Of a stretch of DNA of 64,000 nucleotides, positions 1-7,481 are shown in pieces (positions within the stretch are counted from its first letter, which is position 1; every line of letters begins with the position of its first letter). Under the pieces are notes generated by a model that saw only the letters and a list, made by a program, of their open reading frames with translations, searched no databases and had not been told where the DNA came from. A program made the position numbers and the translations under genes. This DNA comes from Clostridium brassicae (GTDB lineage: Bacteria > Bacillota > Clostridia > Clostridiales > Clostridiaceae), in NCBI RefSeq assembly GCF_026738875.1, contig NZ_JAPQFJ010000018.1, forward strand, positions 19,677 to 83,676, written 5' to 3'.

Positions 1-7
1 ATTATAT

Positions 8-592
8 TTGTTGCAATATATAAAAATATGGATAATAAATATTTGTACAGCCGTATTTTTTATTACAGCTGTTGAAATGATTCTTCCTAATAATAAAATG
101 AAAAAATATGCGAAATTTGTTTTAGGATTAATTTTGATAACTGTTATTATGAACCCAATAATTAAAATTTTTGATAAAGATTTTAATATAAATAGCTATG
201 TAGATACAGCTTATGAATATTTTGAAAATAAAAATTATAAAAAAAATTATGATAAATATAAAATTAGCAATATAGATAATACAGCTAGTGTTTTCTCAAA
301 AAACCTTGAAAAAATATGCTTAGATAAATTAAAAGAAAAATTTCCAAAAGATAATTATGAAGTTTTAATAGATGTAAGTTTTGATAAAGAAAAAGAAAAC
401 TTTGTGATAGATTTAGTAAATGTGGGATTTACAGATAAAAAAATAAAAAAAATTAAAAAGATTAAGATTGGGGATTCTAAGGGGCCAGAAAAATCAGACG
501 TGTCAAATAATAAAAAATGTGATGATATAAAAGATTATTTGAGTGTTGCCTTGAATATACCTAAAAGTAAAATCAAAGTTCACACAATTTAG
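8..592 (+). CDS. spoIIIAF: SpoIIIAF, stage III sporulation protein AF (start at window edge)
   Basis: This is a component of the SpoIIIA-SpoIIQ channel between mother cell and forespore. The protein opens with two hydrophobic membrane segments (about residues 5-24 and 38-53) separated by a short basic loop with the family-typical LPNNKMKKY stretch, and then has a long charged, Lys/Asp-rich soluble tail. Identification rests on this layout and on spoIIIAG and spoIIIAH following directly. No ribosome binding site can be seen because the window begins 7 bases upstream; tandem TTG codons at 8 and 11 are possible starts, and the true start could lie outside the window. SpoIIIAA-AE presumably precede it. 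Confidence 0.85.
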   Translation: MLQYIKIWIINICTAVFFITAVEMILPNNKMKKYAKFVLGLILITVIMNPIIKIFDKDFNINSYVDTAYEYFENKNYKKNYDKYKISNIDNTASVFSKNLEKICLDKLKEKFPKDNYEVLIDVSFDKEKENFVIDLVNVGFTDKKIKKIKKIKIGDSKGPEKSDVSNNKKCDDIKDYLSVALNIPKSKIKVHTI

Positions 593-628
593 TATTGGAT
601 AACCCATAAAATTAAAAGAGGTGAAAAA

Positions 629-1279
629 ATGAGTAAAAAAGGTTTTTTCAAATTTGATATGGATAAAATTTTAGGGAAAACCAAAGATGTAGGTGGTAAA
701 AAGTACATTACAAATTTAGTTATACTTGTTTTAGTAGGCATACTGTTAGCTATATTTGGAAGCACAGTTAAAAATACTAGTACCTTTAATTTAAATGGAG
801 GTAGTACTAAGGGAAATAAAGTTGCTTCAGAGGAGAAAAAAGAGGATAAGGATGCTACTGAGGATACTAGCACTAAATATAAAAATGAGCAATATGAGAT
901 GGAAACAAAGCTTAAAGAAATATTAGAAAATATTTCAGGTGTTGGAAGGGTAAAAGTAATGATTTATTTTAAAGGAGGTGAAGAAAAAGTACCAGCGTTC
1001 AATATAAATGACTCTACAAGCCTCACAGAAGAAAAAGATGTAGAGGGTGGAACAAGGAAGACAACTCAAAAAAATGATGGAAGAACAGTTGTAATGATGA
1101 ATAATGGAAATGGTACTGAACCTTTGATAATTAAAAAGAATAATGCTAATGTCACAGGAGTATGTGTTGTAGCGGAAGGAGCAGATGATAAATTAATAAA
1201 GCTTCAAATTCGAAACGCCATAATTAATTTATTTAGCTTAGAAGAAAGTAAAGTTAATGTTTATCCTATGAAAAAATAA
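629..1279 (+). CDS. spoIIIAG: SpoIIIAG, stage III sporulation protein AG
   Basis: This is a ring-forming protein of the SpoIIIA-SpoIIQ sporulation channel. It has a short cytoplasmic N-terminus, one transmembrane helix at about residues 28-46, a Lys/Ser/Thr-rich linker, and a C-terminal ring-building domain containing ENISGVGRVKVMIYF, a hallmark of the family. The start ATG follows AGAGGTG. It lies 36 bases after spoIIIAF and 73 bases before spoIIIAH, so the three are probably co-transcribed, by sigma-E in the mother cell as in Bacillus (inference). Confidence 0.9.
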   Translation: MSKKGFFKFDMDKILGKTKDVGGKKYITNLVILVLVGILLAIFGSTVKNTSTFNLNGGSTKGNKVASEEKKEDKDATEDTSTKYKNEQYEMETKLKEILENISGVGRVKVMIYFKGGEEKVPAFNINDSTSLTEEKDVEGGTRKTTQKNDGRTVVMMNNGNGTEPLIIKKNNANVTGVCVVAEGADDKLIKLQIRNAIINLFSLEESKVNVYPMKK

Positions 1280-1352
1280 CATATATTCATAAAATATTGC
1301 ATATTAATCTCTTAGAAAGGTTAATAACATATAGAAAATGGGAGGAGTATAA

Positions 1353-1892
1353 ATGAATAAAAAACAAGGTGTTATAATTAGTGTTTTGTTGGTTTTAATC
1401 GTTTGTATGGGAATATTAGCTACAAAATTAAATTCAGATTTAGATTATGTAGCTGGAAATGATATTTCAAATGGGAAAGATACTGTTTCTACTGATAACT
1501 CAAACAAGAATACCTCAGCTAAAAGTACTTCAAGCAAAAGTAGTTCAAGCAGTTATTTTAAAGAACAGCAGATAATAAGGGATAATGAGCAATCTACCGC
1601 TCTTCAAACATTAAAGTCATTGATAGATGATGAACATACAGCAAAAGAGGAAAGAGCAGAATTATCTAAAAAATATGCACAATTAGCTTTAAATGGCCCT
1701 AAACAATCTCAAATTGAAGGTGTTTTACAAGGGAAAGGTTATCAAGACACTCTTTGTTATATCAGAGAAAATAAAGTTACTATTATTTTAAAAACAATTC
1801 AGAAACTAACAGATGAGCAAAAGAAACAGATTCAAGATGTAGTAATGGATGTAACACAAGTTAGGGATGTAGAAATTCAAGTAAAACAATAA
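1353..1892 (+). CDS. spoIIIAH: SpoIIIAH, stage III sporulation protein AH
   Basis: This is the mother-cell membrane protein whose extracellular YscJ/FliF-like domain contacts forespore SpoIIQ. One N-terminal transmembrane helix (about residues 6-24) is followed by a Ser/Thr/Lys-rich linker. The C-terminal domain contains KYAQLALNGPKQSQIEGVLQ-type helices and a final VTQVRDVEIQVKQ strand, as expected for the ring fold. A strong GGGAGGAG precedes the ATG. It is the third gene of the spoIIIA series and ends the sporulation part of this cluster. Confidence 0.88.
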   Translation: MNKKQGVIISVLLVLIVCMGILATKLNSDLDYVAGNDISNGKDTVSTDNSNKNTSAKSTSSKSSSSSYFKEQQIIRDNEQSTALQTLKSLIDDEHTAKEERAELSKKYAQLALNGPKQSQIEGVLQGKGYQDTLCYIRENKVTIILKTIQKLTDEQKKQIQDVVMDVTQVRDVEIQVKQ

Positions 1893-1977
1893 ATATATTT
1901 GTAAAATCATACTGTCTTTGCTATAATAAGCATAACAATAATTTTCTTTGAAAAATAGTAGCAAAGGAGGTACAAAA

Positions 1978-2364
1978 ATGAATGAAGATATGAAAAATGA
2001 AATAGAGATGGGAATTGTAAAAATATCTGATGAAGTAGTAGAGGTTATTGCTGGCTTAGCAGCTTCAGAAATAGATGGTATAGAAGGAATGAGCGCTACC
2101 TTAGTTGGTGGAATAACTCAAATGTTAAGTGGGAAGAAAAATGCATCTAAAGGTGTAAAAGTAAGCGTAGGTGAAGAAAGTGCTACTATAGATTTATATG
2201 TCGTAGTTAGATACGGTGTAAAGATTCATGAAGTAGCTCAAAAGGTTCAACAAAATGTTAAAAAGTCTGTTGAATCTATGACAGGTCTTAATGTTTCAAT
2301 GGTTAATGTTTATATACAAGATGTTGTGCTTCCTAAAGCAAATGATAGTAATAAAGAAGAATAA
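1978..2364 (+). CDS. Asp23/Gls24 family envelope stress protein
   Basis: This is a small soluble protein of the Asp23 (DUF322) family; such proteins are envelope-associated and their biochemical role is poorly known. The sequence shows the family signature: an N-terminal GIVKISDEVVEVIAGLAASE helix, the VSVGEESATIDLYVVVRYG strands, and a C-terminal INVYIQDV-like motif. I chose ATG 1978 because AAAGGAGG lies just upstream; an earlier in-frame codon at 1948 has no such site. In many Firmicutes this gene sits directly before nusB, as here. Confidence 0.85.
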   Translation: MNEDMKNEIEMGIVKISDEVVEVIAGLAASEIDGIEGMSATLVGGITQMLSGKKNASKGVKVSVGEESATIDLYVVVRYGVKIHEVAQKVQQNVKKSVESMTGLNVSMVNVYIQDVVLPKANDSNKEE

Positions 2365-2369
2365 TAAAT

Positions 2370-2396
2370 ACACCCTCTGAAAACAGAGGGTGTTTC
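2370..2396 (+). terminator. Hairpin after Asp23 gene
   Basis: A 10-bp perfect stem (ACACCCTCTG/CAGAGGGTGT) with an AAAA loop lies 5 bases after the stop codon. The T-tail is short (TTTCC), so termination may be partial, allowing some read-through into nusB. Confidence 0.6.
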
Positions 2397-2490
2397 CATG
2401 TTTATTAACAAAGGAATAAAAAATAAAATGTTGACAATAATTCAGATAAGAATAAAATTTATATTGTCAGACCCAATATAGGAGGAATTT

Positions 2491-2895
2491 ATGAACAGAA
2501 GAAAATCAAGAGAAATAGCAATGAAATTATTATTTGAAATGACTATTAATAAGGAAGAATATAAGTACATACTTGAGAGATTTAAGGAAAATACAGAAAT
2601 TAAATTACAAGATGTTGATTTTGAATATATTACGAAAATAATCCAAGGGATTAAAGAAAATATTCAAACTATTGATAGTGAAATTGAAAACAATCTAAGA
2701 AATTGGAAATTAAATAGATTATCCAAAATAGATATGTCCATACTTAGACTTGCAACATATGAAATTATGTTTTTAGATGATGTTCCTGATAAAGTTTCTG
2801 TTAATGAAGCTATAGAGCTTACAAAAAAATATTCTGATGATAATTCACCAGCATTTATTAATGGAGTACTTGGGAATATGATAAAAAAGAAGTAA
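2491..2895 (+). CDS. nusB: NusB, transcription antitermination factor
   Basis: NusB pairs with NusE (ribosomal protein S10) in antitermination of rRNA transcription. At 134 residues it is typical in length. It begins with MNRRKSREIAMKLLFEM, the RNA-binding Arg-rich helix, and has the conserved SVNEAIELTKKYSDDNSPAFINGVL region near the C-terminus. The start follows ATAGGAGGAA. It opens the nusB-folD-xseA-xseB-ispA series that is usual in Firmicutes and continues here into the OLE locus. Confidence 0.95.
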   Translation: MNRRKSREIAMKLLFEMTINKEEYKYILERFKENTEIKLQDVDFEYITKIIQGIKENIQTIDSEIENNLRNWKLNRLSKIDMSILRLATYEIMFLDDVPDKVSVNEAIELTKKYSDDNSPAFINGVLGNMIKKK

Positions 2896-2982
2896 TGGGT
2901 TTTAAGGATTCAATTAGGAAAGTATTTGAAAATTAATCTATCTAAAAATAAAATAAGATAAAATGATATTGGAGGGTTTATC

Positions 2983-3819
2983 ATGGGAAAAAAATTAGAT
3001 GGCAAAAAAATTGCGGAAAAATATAGAGAAGATATAAAAATATTAATTAATAACAAGTTAAATCTAGGTTATAACCCTCCATGTCTAGCCAATATATTAG
3101 TAGGCAATGATGGTGGGTCAGTTTATTATGTAAATAATCAAAATAAGCTATGTGAAAAACTAGGTATAAAAGTTAAGAGCATTCACTTAGAAGAGAATGT
3201 AAGTCAAGCAGAGTTGCTAGAAATTATTGAAAAATTAAATGAAGATGTTGAAGTACAAGGCATAATTCTCCAACTTCCACTTCCTAAGCATATAAATGAG
3301 GATTATGTTACAGAGAAAATTTCTTATGAGAAGGATATAGATGGATTAAGTACAATCAGTACAGGGAAATTTTACAAAGGAGAAAAGTGTTTTATACCAT
3401 GTACTCCAAAGGGAATAATTGAGTTGATAAAAAGCAGTAATATAGAGCTTGAAGGTAAAAATGCAGTAGTTATAGGAAGAAGTAATATAGTTGGCAAACC
3501 AATAGCACAGCTCTTGCTTAACGAAAATGCTACTGTAACTATATGCCATTCAAAAACTAAAGATCTAAAAAAAATATGTAATAAAGCAGATATTTTAGTT
3601 GCAGCTATAGGAAAACCAGGCTTTGTAACAGCAGATTATGTTAAAGAAAATGCAGTTGTTATTGATGTTGGTACCACTATGATAGACGGTAAAATCCAAG
3701 GAGACGTTATATATAATGAGGTTATAGAAAAGGCTGCTTTTGTAACTCCCGTTCCTGGTGGAGTAGGAGCTATGACAACAACTATGCTTTTAAAAAATCT
3801 TTGTGAGGGATTGAAGTAA
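2983..3819 (+). CDS. folD: FolD, methylenetetrahydrofolate dehydrogenase (cyclohydrolase site altered)
   Basis: This is the tetrahydrofolate one-carbon enzyme that oxidises 5,10-methylene-THF to methenyl-THF with NADP and, in most homologues, hydrolyses it to 10-formyl-THF. The sequence has QGIILQLPLP, the DIDGLS acidic motif, the Rossmann GRSNIVGKP nucleotide site (about residues 165-173) and the terminal TPVPGGVGAMT. Odd feature: the catalytic YxxxK motif reads Y49-VNN-Q53 (CAA codon), so the lysine needed for the cyclohydrolase step in studied homologues is glutamine. Dehydrogenase activity is expected; the cyclohydrolase step is doubtful. It lies 2 bases before xseA and is co-transcribed with it. 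Confidence 0.93.
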   Translation: MGKKLDGKKIAEKYREDIKILINNKLNLGYNPPCLANILVGNDGGSVYYVNNQNKLCEKLGIKVKSIHLEENVSQAELLEIIEKLNEDVEVQGIILQLPLPKHINEDYVTEKISYEKDIDGLSTISTGKFYKGEKCFIPCTPKGIIELIKSSNIELEGKNAVVIGRSNIVGKPIAQLLLNENATVTICHSKTKDLKKICNKADILVAAIGKPGFVTADYVKENAVVIDVGTTMIDGKIQGDVIYNEVIEKAAFVTPVPGGVGAMTTTMLLKNLCEGLK

Positions 3820-3821
3820 AC

Positions 3822-5030
3822 ATGTATATTAAAACATTAACAGTTTCCCAGCTCAATAGCTATATTAAAAAAGTTGTAGACAATGACTTTATATTAAGAA
3901 ATGCTTGTGTTAAAGGAGAAATTTCAAATTTAAAACTTCATAGTAGTGGACATATGTATTTTTCTTTAAAAGATGAATATGGAAAAATAAACTGTATTAT
4001 GTTTAGGTCTGCTGTTAATACACTGAATTTTTGTCCTGAAGAAGGTGAAAGGGTATTAATTAAAGGAAGGGTCTCAGTATATTCCAAAGAAGGACTATAT
4101 CAATTTTATTGTGAAGAAATGGAGAAAGATGGTTTAGGAGAGCTTTATATGGCTTTCCTAAAATTAAAAGAAAAGCTTTCCAATGAAGGTATATTCGATG
4201 AAATATATAAAAAAACTATTCCTAGATATCCAAAAAAAATAGGGGTAATAACTTCTCCAACAGGGGCTGCTATTCGAGATATTATAAATGTAATAAAAAG
4301 AAGAAATCCAAGATTAGACATATTGATATATCCATCCCTTGTCCAAGGTGAAAAGGCAAGCAAGGATATTATAAGGGGTATAAAATACTTTGACAAACGG
4401 GAAGATATCGATACTATTATATTAGCTAGAGGCGGAGGCGCTATAGAAGAGCTTTGGGCTTTTAATAATGAAGATTTAGCATACGCCATTTATAAGTGTA
4501 ATAAACCTATAATTAGTGGAGTGGGACATGAGACAGATATTACAATTTGTGATTTTGTGAGTGATCTTAGGGCACCTACTCCTTCGGCTGCTGCAGAAGT
4601 TGCTTCATTTAATCTTTATGATACAAATGTAAAAATTAAGAGTTATAAAGATATACTAAAATATGAAATACAAAAAAAAATAGATGAAAAATGTAGAGAA
4701 CTAAAATTACTAGAAAATAAACTAAGACTTCATAATCCAACTAATTATATAGCTAATCAATACATAAAAATAGATAATCTAAAGCAAAATCTTACATATA
4801 AAATCACCTCCAAAATTGATTATGAAAAAAGTCGTTTAGCTAAAGTAAATTCTCTTTTAAATGCTCATAATCCTTTAAATGTATTAAATAAGGGATATGC
4901 AGTAATTCAGGATAAAAATAATAATGTTATAAGTAGTACAAAGGATATACAAAAATTAAGACAACTAAAAATTGTTTTGAAAGATGGAACAGTTAATTTA
5001 AATGTTGCTAAGGTAGAAGAAGTAAAATAA
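3822..5030 (+). CDS. xseA: Exodeoxyribonuclease VII large subunit
   Basis: This is the catalytic subunit of ExoVII, a processive single-strand DNA exonuclease that works with several XseB copies. Order: an N-terminal OB-fold (about residues 1-100, starting LTVSQLNSYIKKV), the catalytic core with PKKIGVITSPTGAAIRDI, LARGGGAIEELW and SGVGHETDITICDFVSDLRA, then a helical coiled-coil region and a C-terminal GYAVIQDKNN segment. Length (402 aa) is normal. ATG lies 2 bases after the folD stop, and xseB starts 13 bases downstream, so translation is probably coupled. Confidence 0.96.
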   Translation: MYIKTLTVSQLNSYIKKVVDNDFILRNACVKGEISNLKLHSSGHMYFSLKDEYGKINCIMFRSAVNTLNFCPEEGERVLIKGRVSVYSKEGLYQFYCEEMEKDGLGELYMAFLKLKEKLSNEGIFDEIYKKTIPRYPKKIGVITSPTGAAIRDIINVIKRRNPRLDILIYPSLVQGEKASKDIIRGIKYFDKREDIDTIILARGGGAIEELWAFNNEDLAYAIYKCNKPIISGVGHETDITICDFVSDLRAPTPSAAAEVASFNLYDTNVKIKSYKDILKYEIQKKIDEKCRELKLLENKLRLHNPTNYIANQYIKIDNLKQNLTYKITSKIDYEKSRLAKVNSLLNAHNPLNVLNKGYAVIQDKNNNVISSTKDIQKLRQLKIVLKDGTVNLNVAKVEEVK

Positions 5031-5043
5031 AGGAGATCATGCT

Positions 5044-5265
5044 ATGCCTAAAAAGAAAGAGTCCTATGAGACTTTAATAGAAAAAGTAGAAAATATTATA
5101 GAAACTATGGAAAAAGAAGAAATATCTTTGGAAAATTCTATTAAGAATTATGAGGAAGGCATAAATATATGTAATAAACTATATAAAATTCTTAATGAGG
5201 CAGAAGGTAAGATAAAGATTGTTACAGATCAAGGAGAAAAAGAATTTATAGAGGTTGATGAGTGA
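5044..5265 (+). CDS. xseB: Exodeoxyribonuclease VII small subunit
   Basis: The 73-residue XseB subunit is an all-helical protein that wraps the XseA coiled coil. The sequence shows the conserved helix with ENIIETMEKEEISLENSIKNYEEG, which is the family signature, and an acidic C-terminus. AAAGGAGAT precedes ATG. Its stop codon overlaps the beginning of ispA. Confidence 0.94.
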   Translation: MPKKKESYETLIEKVENIIETMEKEEISLENSIKNYEEGINICNKLYKILNEAEGKIKIVTDQGEKEFIEVDE

Positions 5266-6143
5266 TGATGAATTATATGAATGGTGTAAAACAAGAAATA
5301 AATAAGTGGTTAAAAATTTATTTTAAGGATAAAGGTACTTATAACAAACTGATATATGATGCTATGGACTATAGTATAGAAGTTGGTGGGAAAAGAATAA
5401 GGCCTATTCTAATGATTCTAACATATAGTATGTACAATAAAAATTACAAGGAAATTTTACCTGTATCTTGTGCATTGGAAATGATTCATACATATTCTTT
5501 AATACATGATGATTTGCCAGCCATGGATAATGATGATCTAAGAAGAGGCAAACCTACAAATCATAAAGTTTTTGGAGAAGCAATAGCTATTTTGGCTGGG
5601 GATGGATTATTAAATGAATCTTTTAATATACTTTTTGGTTATTGTCTTAATAATCCACAGAAAAGTGTTATAGAGGCATGTAAATTAATTTCTAATGCTT
5701 CTGGTGTAGAAGGTATGATTGGTGGTCAAGTTGTTGATATAATTAGTGAGGGAAAAACTATAAAAGAAGAGCAACTTAATTATATGCATAGTAAGAAAAC
5801 TGGTGAATTAATTAAAGCAGCTATATTGAGTGGAGCAATTCTAGGAGAAGCAGATAATAAAGATATAGAATTGCTTACTGAGTATAGTGAAAAATTAGGT
5901 CTAGCTTTTCAAATAAAAGATGATATTTTAGATGTAATTGGTGATAAAAATATTTTAGGCAAAAATATAAATAGTGATTGTGAAAAAGAAAAAACAACTT
6001 TTATAACTAAATATGGATTAGAAGAGTGTAAAAAAAGATGTAAAGTTCTTACTGATGAATGTCTACTTATTTTAGATAGTATAACTAAGGATACAAAATA
6101 TTTAAAAGATATAACTCTTTTTCTTTTAGATAGAGAATTTTAA
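5265..6143 (+). CDS. ispA: Polyprenyl (farnesyl/geranyl) diphosphate synthase
   Basis: This is a trans-isoprenyl diphosphate synthase that condenses isopentenyl diphosphate with allylic diphosphates, giving farnesyl-PP for undecaprenyl and quinone precursors. It has the first Asp-rich motif IHDDLPAMDNDD followed by RRGKPTNHK, the GGQVVDI segment, and the second Asp-rich motif KDDILD. Short-chain type is inferred from IspA-like context. Three potential starts lie together (GTG 5262, ATG 5265, ATG 5268); I use 5265, which overlaps the xseB stop as TGATG with GAGG about 10 bases upstream. The next gene of the isoprenoid pathway, dxs, follows after the OLE RNA locus. Confidence 0.94.
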   Translation: MMNYMNGVKQEINKWLKIYFKDKGTYNKLIYDAMDYSIEVGGKRIRPILMILTYSMYNKNYKEILPVSCALEMIHTYSLIHDDLPAMDNDDLRRGKPTNHKVFGEAIAILAGDGLLNESFNILFGYCLNNPQKSVIEACKLISNASGVEGMIGGQVVDIISEGKTIKEEQLNYMHSKKTGELIKAAILSGAILGEADNKDIELLTEYSEKLGLAFQIKDDILDVIGDKNILGKNINSDCEKEKTTFITKYGLEECKKRCKVLTDECLLILDSITKDTKYLKDITLFLLDREF

Positions 6144-6273
6144 GATATTTTTACAAACTATTGATTATAAATCCAATATATTTAGTAGAAAATTTAAATA
6201 AAAAGTGTATTTGAAAAATACAGAAATTAATTATAATATTACATTATTTATACTAGAATGGTGTAAACATGTT

Positions 6274-6302
6274 TTGAAATATTGTATATGCTGTGATATA
6301 AT
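6274..6302 (+). promoter_or_regulatory. Sigma-A promoter for the OLE RNA
   Basis: TTGAAA (6274-6279) and TATAAT (6297-6302) are separated by 17 bases. The -10 box is preceded by TGA, giving an extended -10 (TGn). Initiation about 7 bases downstream (around 6309-6311) coincides with the start of the closing helix of the structured RNA. The match to the vegetative consensus is unusually good and implies strong, independent expression of the RNA. Confidence 0.8.
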
Positions 6303-6309
6303 CCCTATA

Positions 6310-6856
6310 TGTGAGAGTGGTGCAGTATTCTAGTCAGGTAAGTATTTCTTGAAGGCGGGGCTAAAAATCCGTCAAAGGGCACATCGATGAAGCTTCTGGT
6401 GCTGGCTTGTAACGCCCAGTTATGGGTTGGTGCTGGGAGTAAGGGGGATGGGGCAACCGCAAAGGCATGCGCAACTGACCCTACCTTCGCGGAGACCATT
6501 GATTGTGGCATGGGAGAGATACCTATGTTACGACAATGGATTAAACCTGTATTGTGGTGAAAAGCTATGTACAGTGTAGCCTGCCTTGAGTGAAGTGGGT
6601 GGAGGTAATTTTACTTAAACCCATTTTGCAAAAGAGGCTAGGGAAATACCTAACTGTAGAGGAAAACTCCTAGACTGTTCTGAAGAGGTATGCTAGGGAT
6701 TGCAGTACGGACTAAGTGGTAGTCTAGTCTTATAGCTGGTGACACTATAAATAGAGCATTAAAAGGAAACTATCAAGATGGTGACATCTCGATTGCTCTA
6801 TGGGAAAGCCTACTAGACCTAAGCCGTAAGATTTACTTAGTATACTACCACTCTCT
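6310..6856 (+). ncRNA. ole: OLE RNA (ornate, large, extremophilic)
   Basis: This is a roughly 545-nt noncoding stretch, visibly richer in G+C than its neighbours and lacking any plausible ORF on the plus strand, between ispA and a gene for a basic multi-pass membrane protein, with dxs next. That arrangement is the published OLE RNA context. The ends pair: GAGAGTGGT at 6313-6321 is complementary to ACCACTCTC at 6847-6855. Many internal GC-rich segments (for example around 6350-6490 and 6715-6830) can fold, and GGTGACACTAT near 6740 is of the kind found in the family. In the studied Bacillus halodurans system the RNA binds OapA at the membrane and affects survival in ethanol, cold and altered Mg2+. 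Covariance-model confirmation was not possible here. Confidence 0.88.
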
Positions 6857-6880
6857 CTTATATTATGGAGGAGAGTTTTT

Positions 6881-7480
6881 TTGGAAAAGGACAAAGACAA
6901 AACTGAAAGAAAAAATGAAAAAACAAGAAGAAAAAAGAAAAAAAATAGTAATAAGTTGTGGATATTTATTATTGTAATTTGGACAATTATACTCTCAGGT
7001 AGTATTTCATTTTTTTCTAATTTGGCAATGCCTAAAGTGAATTTAACCTTAGCTATTGTTATTTTGATTATGATAATTTTAATAGGAATTATTTTTGATG
7101 TTATAGGAGTAGCAGTTACAGCTGCAAATGAGAGGCCTTTTCATGCAATGTCTTCAAAAAAAATTAAAGAAGCAAAAATTGCTATAAAATTAATTAGAAA
7201 TGCAGATAAAGTATCAAATTTTTGTAACGATGTAATAGGCGATGTATGTGGAGTTGTAAGCGGTGCCATAGGAGCTGCTATATTATCTAAAATACCTATT
7301 GCAGCGACTAACACAAATGTAAAATACAATTTATTTTTAGCTTCAACAATAGGTGCTTTGATTGCTGCTTTAACTGTAGGGGGAAAAGCGCTAGGAAAAA
7401 GTTTTGCTATGAAAAACTCTAAGGATATTATCTTTACGGTTTCAAAGATAATATATGCTATTAAAAAGGAAAGAGGATAA
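6881..7480 (+). CDS. oapA: OapA, OLE-associated membrane protein
   Basis: This 199-residue integral membrane protein is the known partner that anchors OLE RNA to the membrane. The first 25 residues are extremely basic (Lys/Arg-rich, suited to RNA binding). Predicted helices lie at about 26-48, 56-80, 117-139 and 150-168. Between helices 2 and 3 is the conserved cytosolic stretch with [26 protein letters not shown] and [10 protein letters not shown], which I recognise as the OapA family. The start is TTG at 6881, placed by GGAGGAG 8 bases upstream, which begins only 12 bases after the RNA's closing helix. The dxs ATG follows one base after its stop. Confidence 0.88.
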   Translation: MEKDKDKTERKNEKTRRKKKKNSNKLWIFIIVIWTIILSGSISFFSNLAMPKVNLTLAIVILIMIILIGIIFDVIGVAVTAANERPFHAMSSKKIKEAKIAIKLIRNADKVSNFCNDVIGDVCGVVSGAIGAAILSKIPIAATNTNVKYNLFLASTIGALIAALTVGGKALGKSFAMKNSKDIIFTVSKIIYAIKKERG

Positions 7481-7481
7481 G

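Noticed and set aside
6305..6511. 68-codon minus-strand ORF opposite the OLE RNA
   Set aside because: It has no ribosome binding site, lies wholly within the structured RNA and results from the high G+C of that region.
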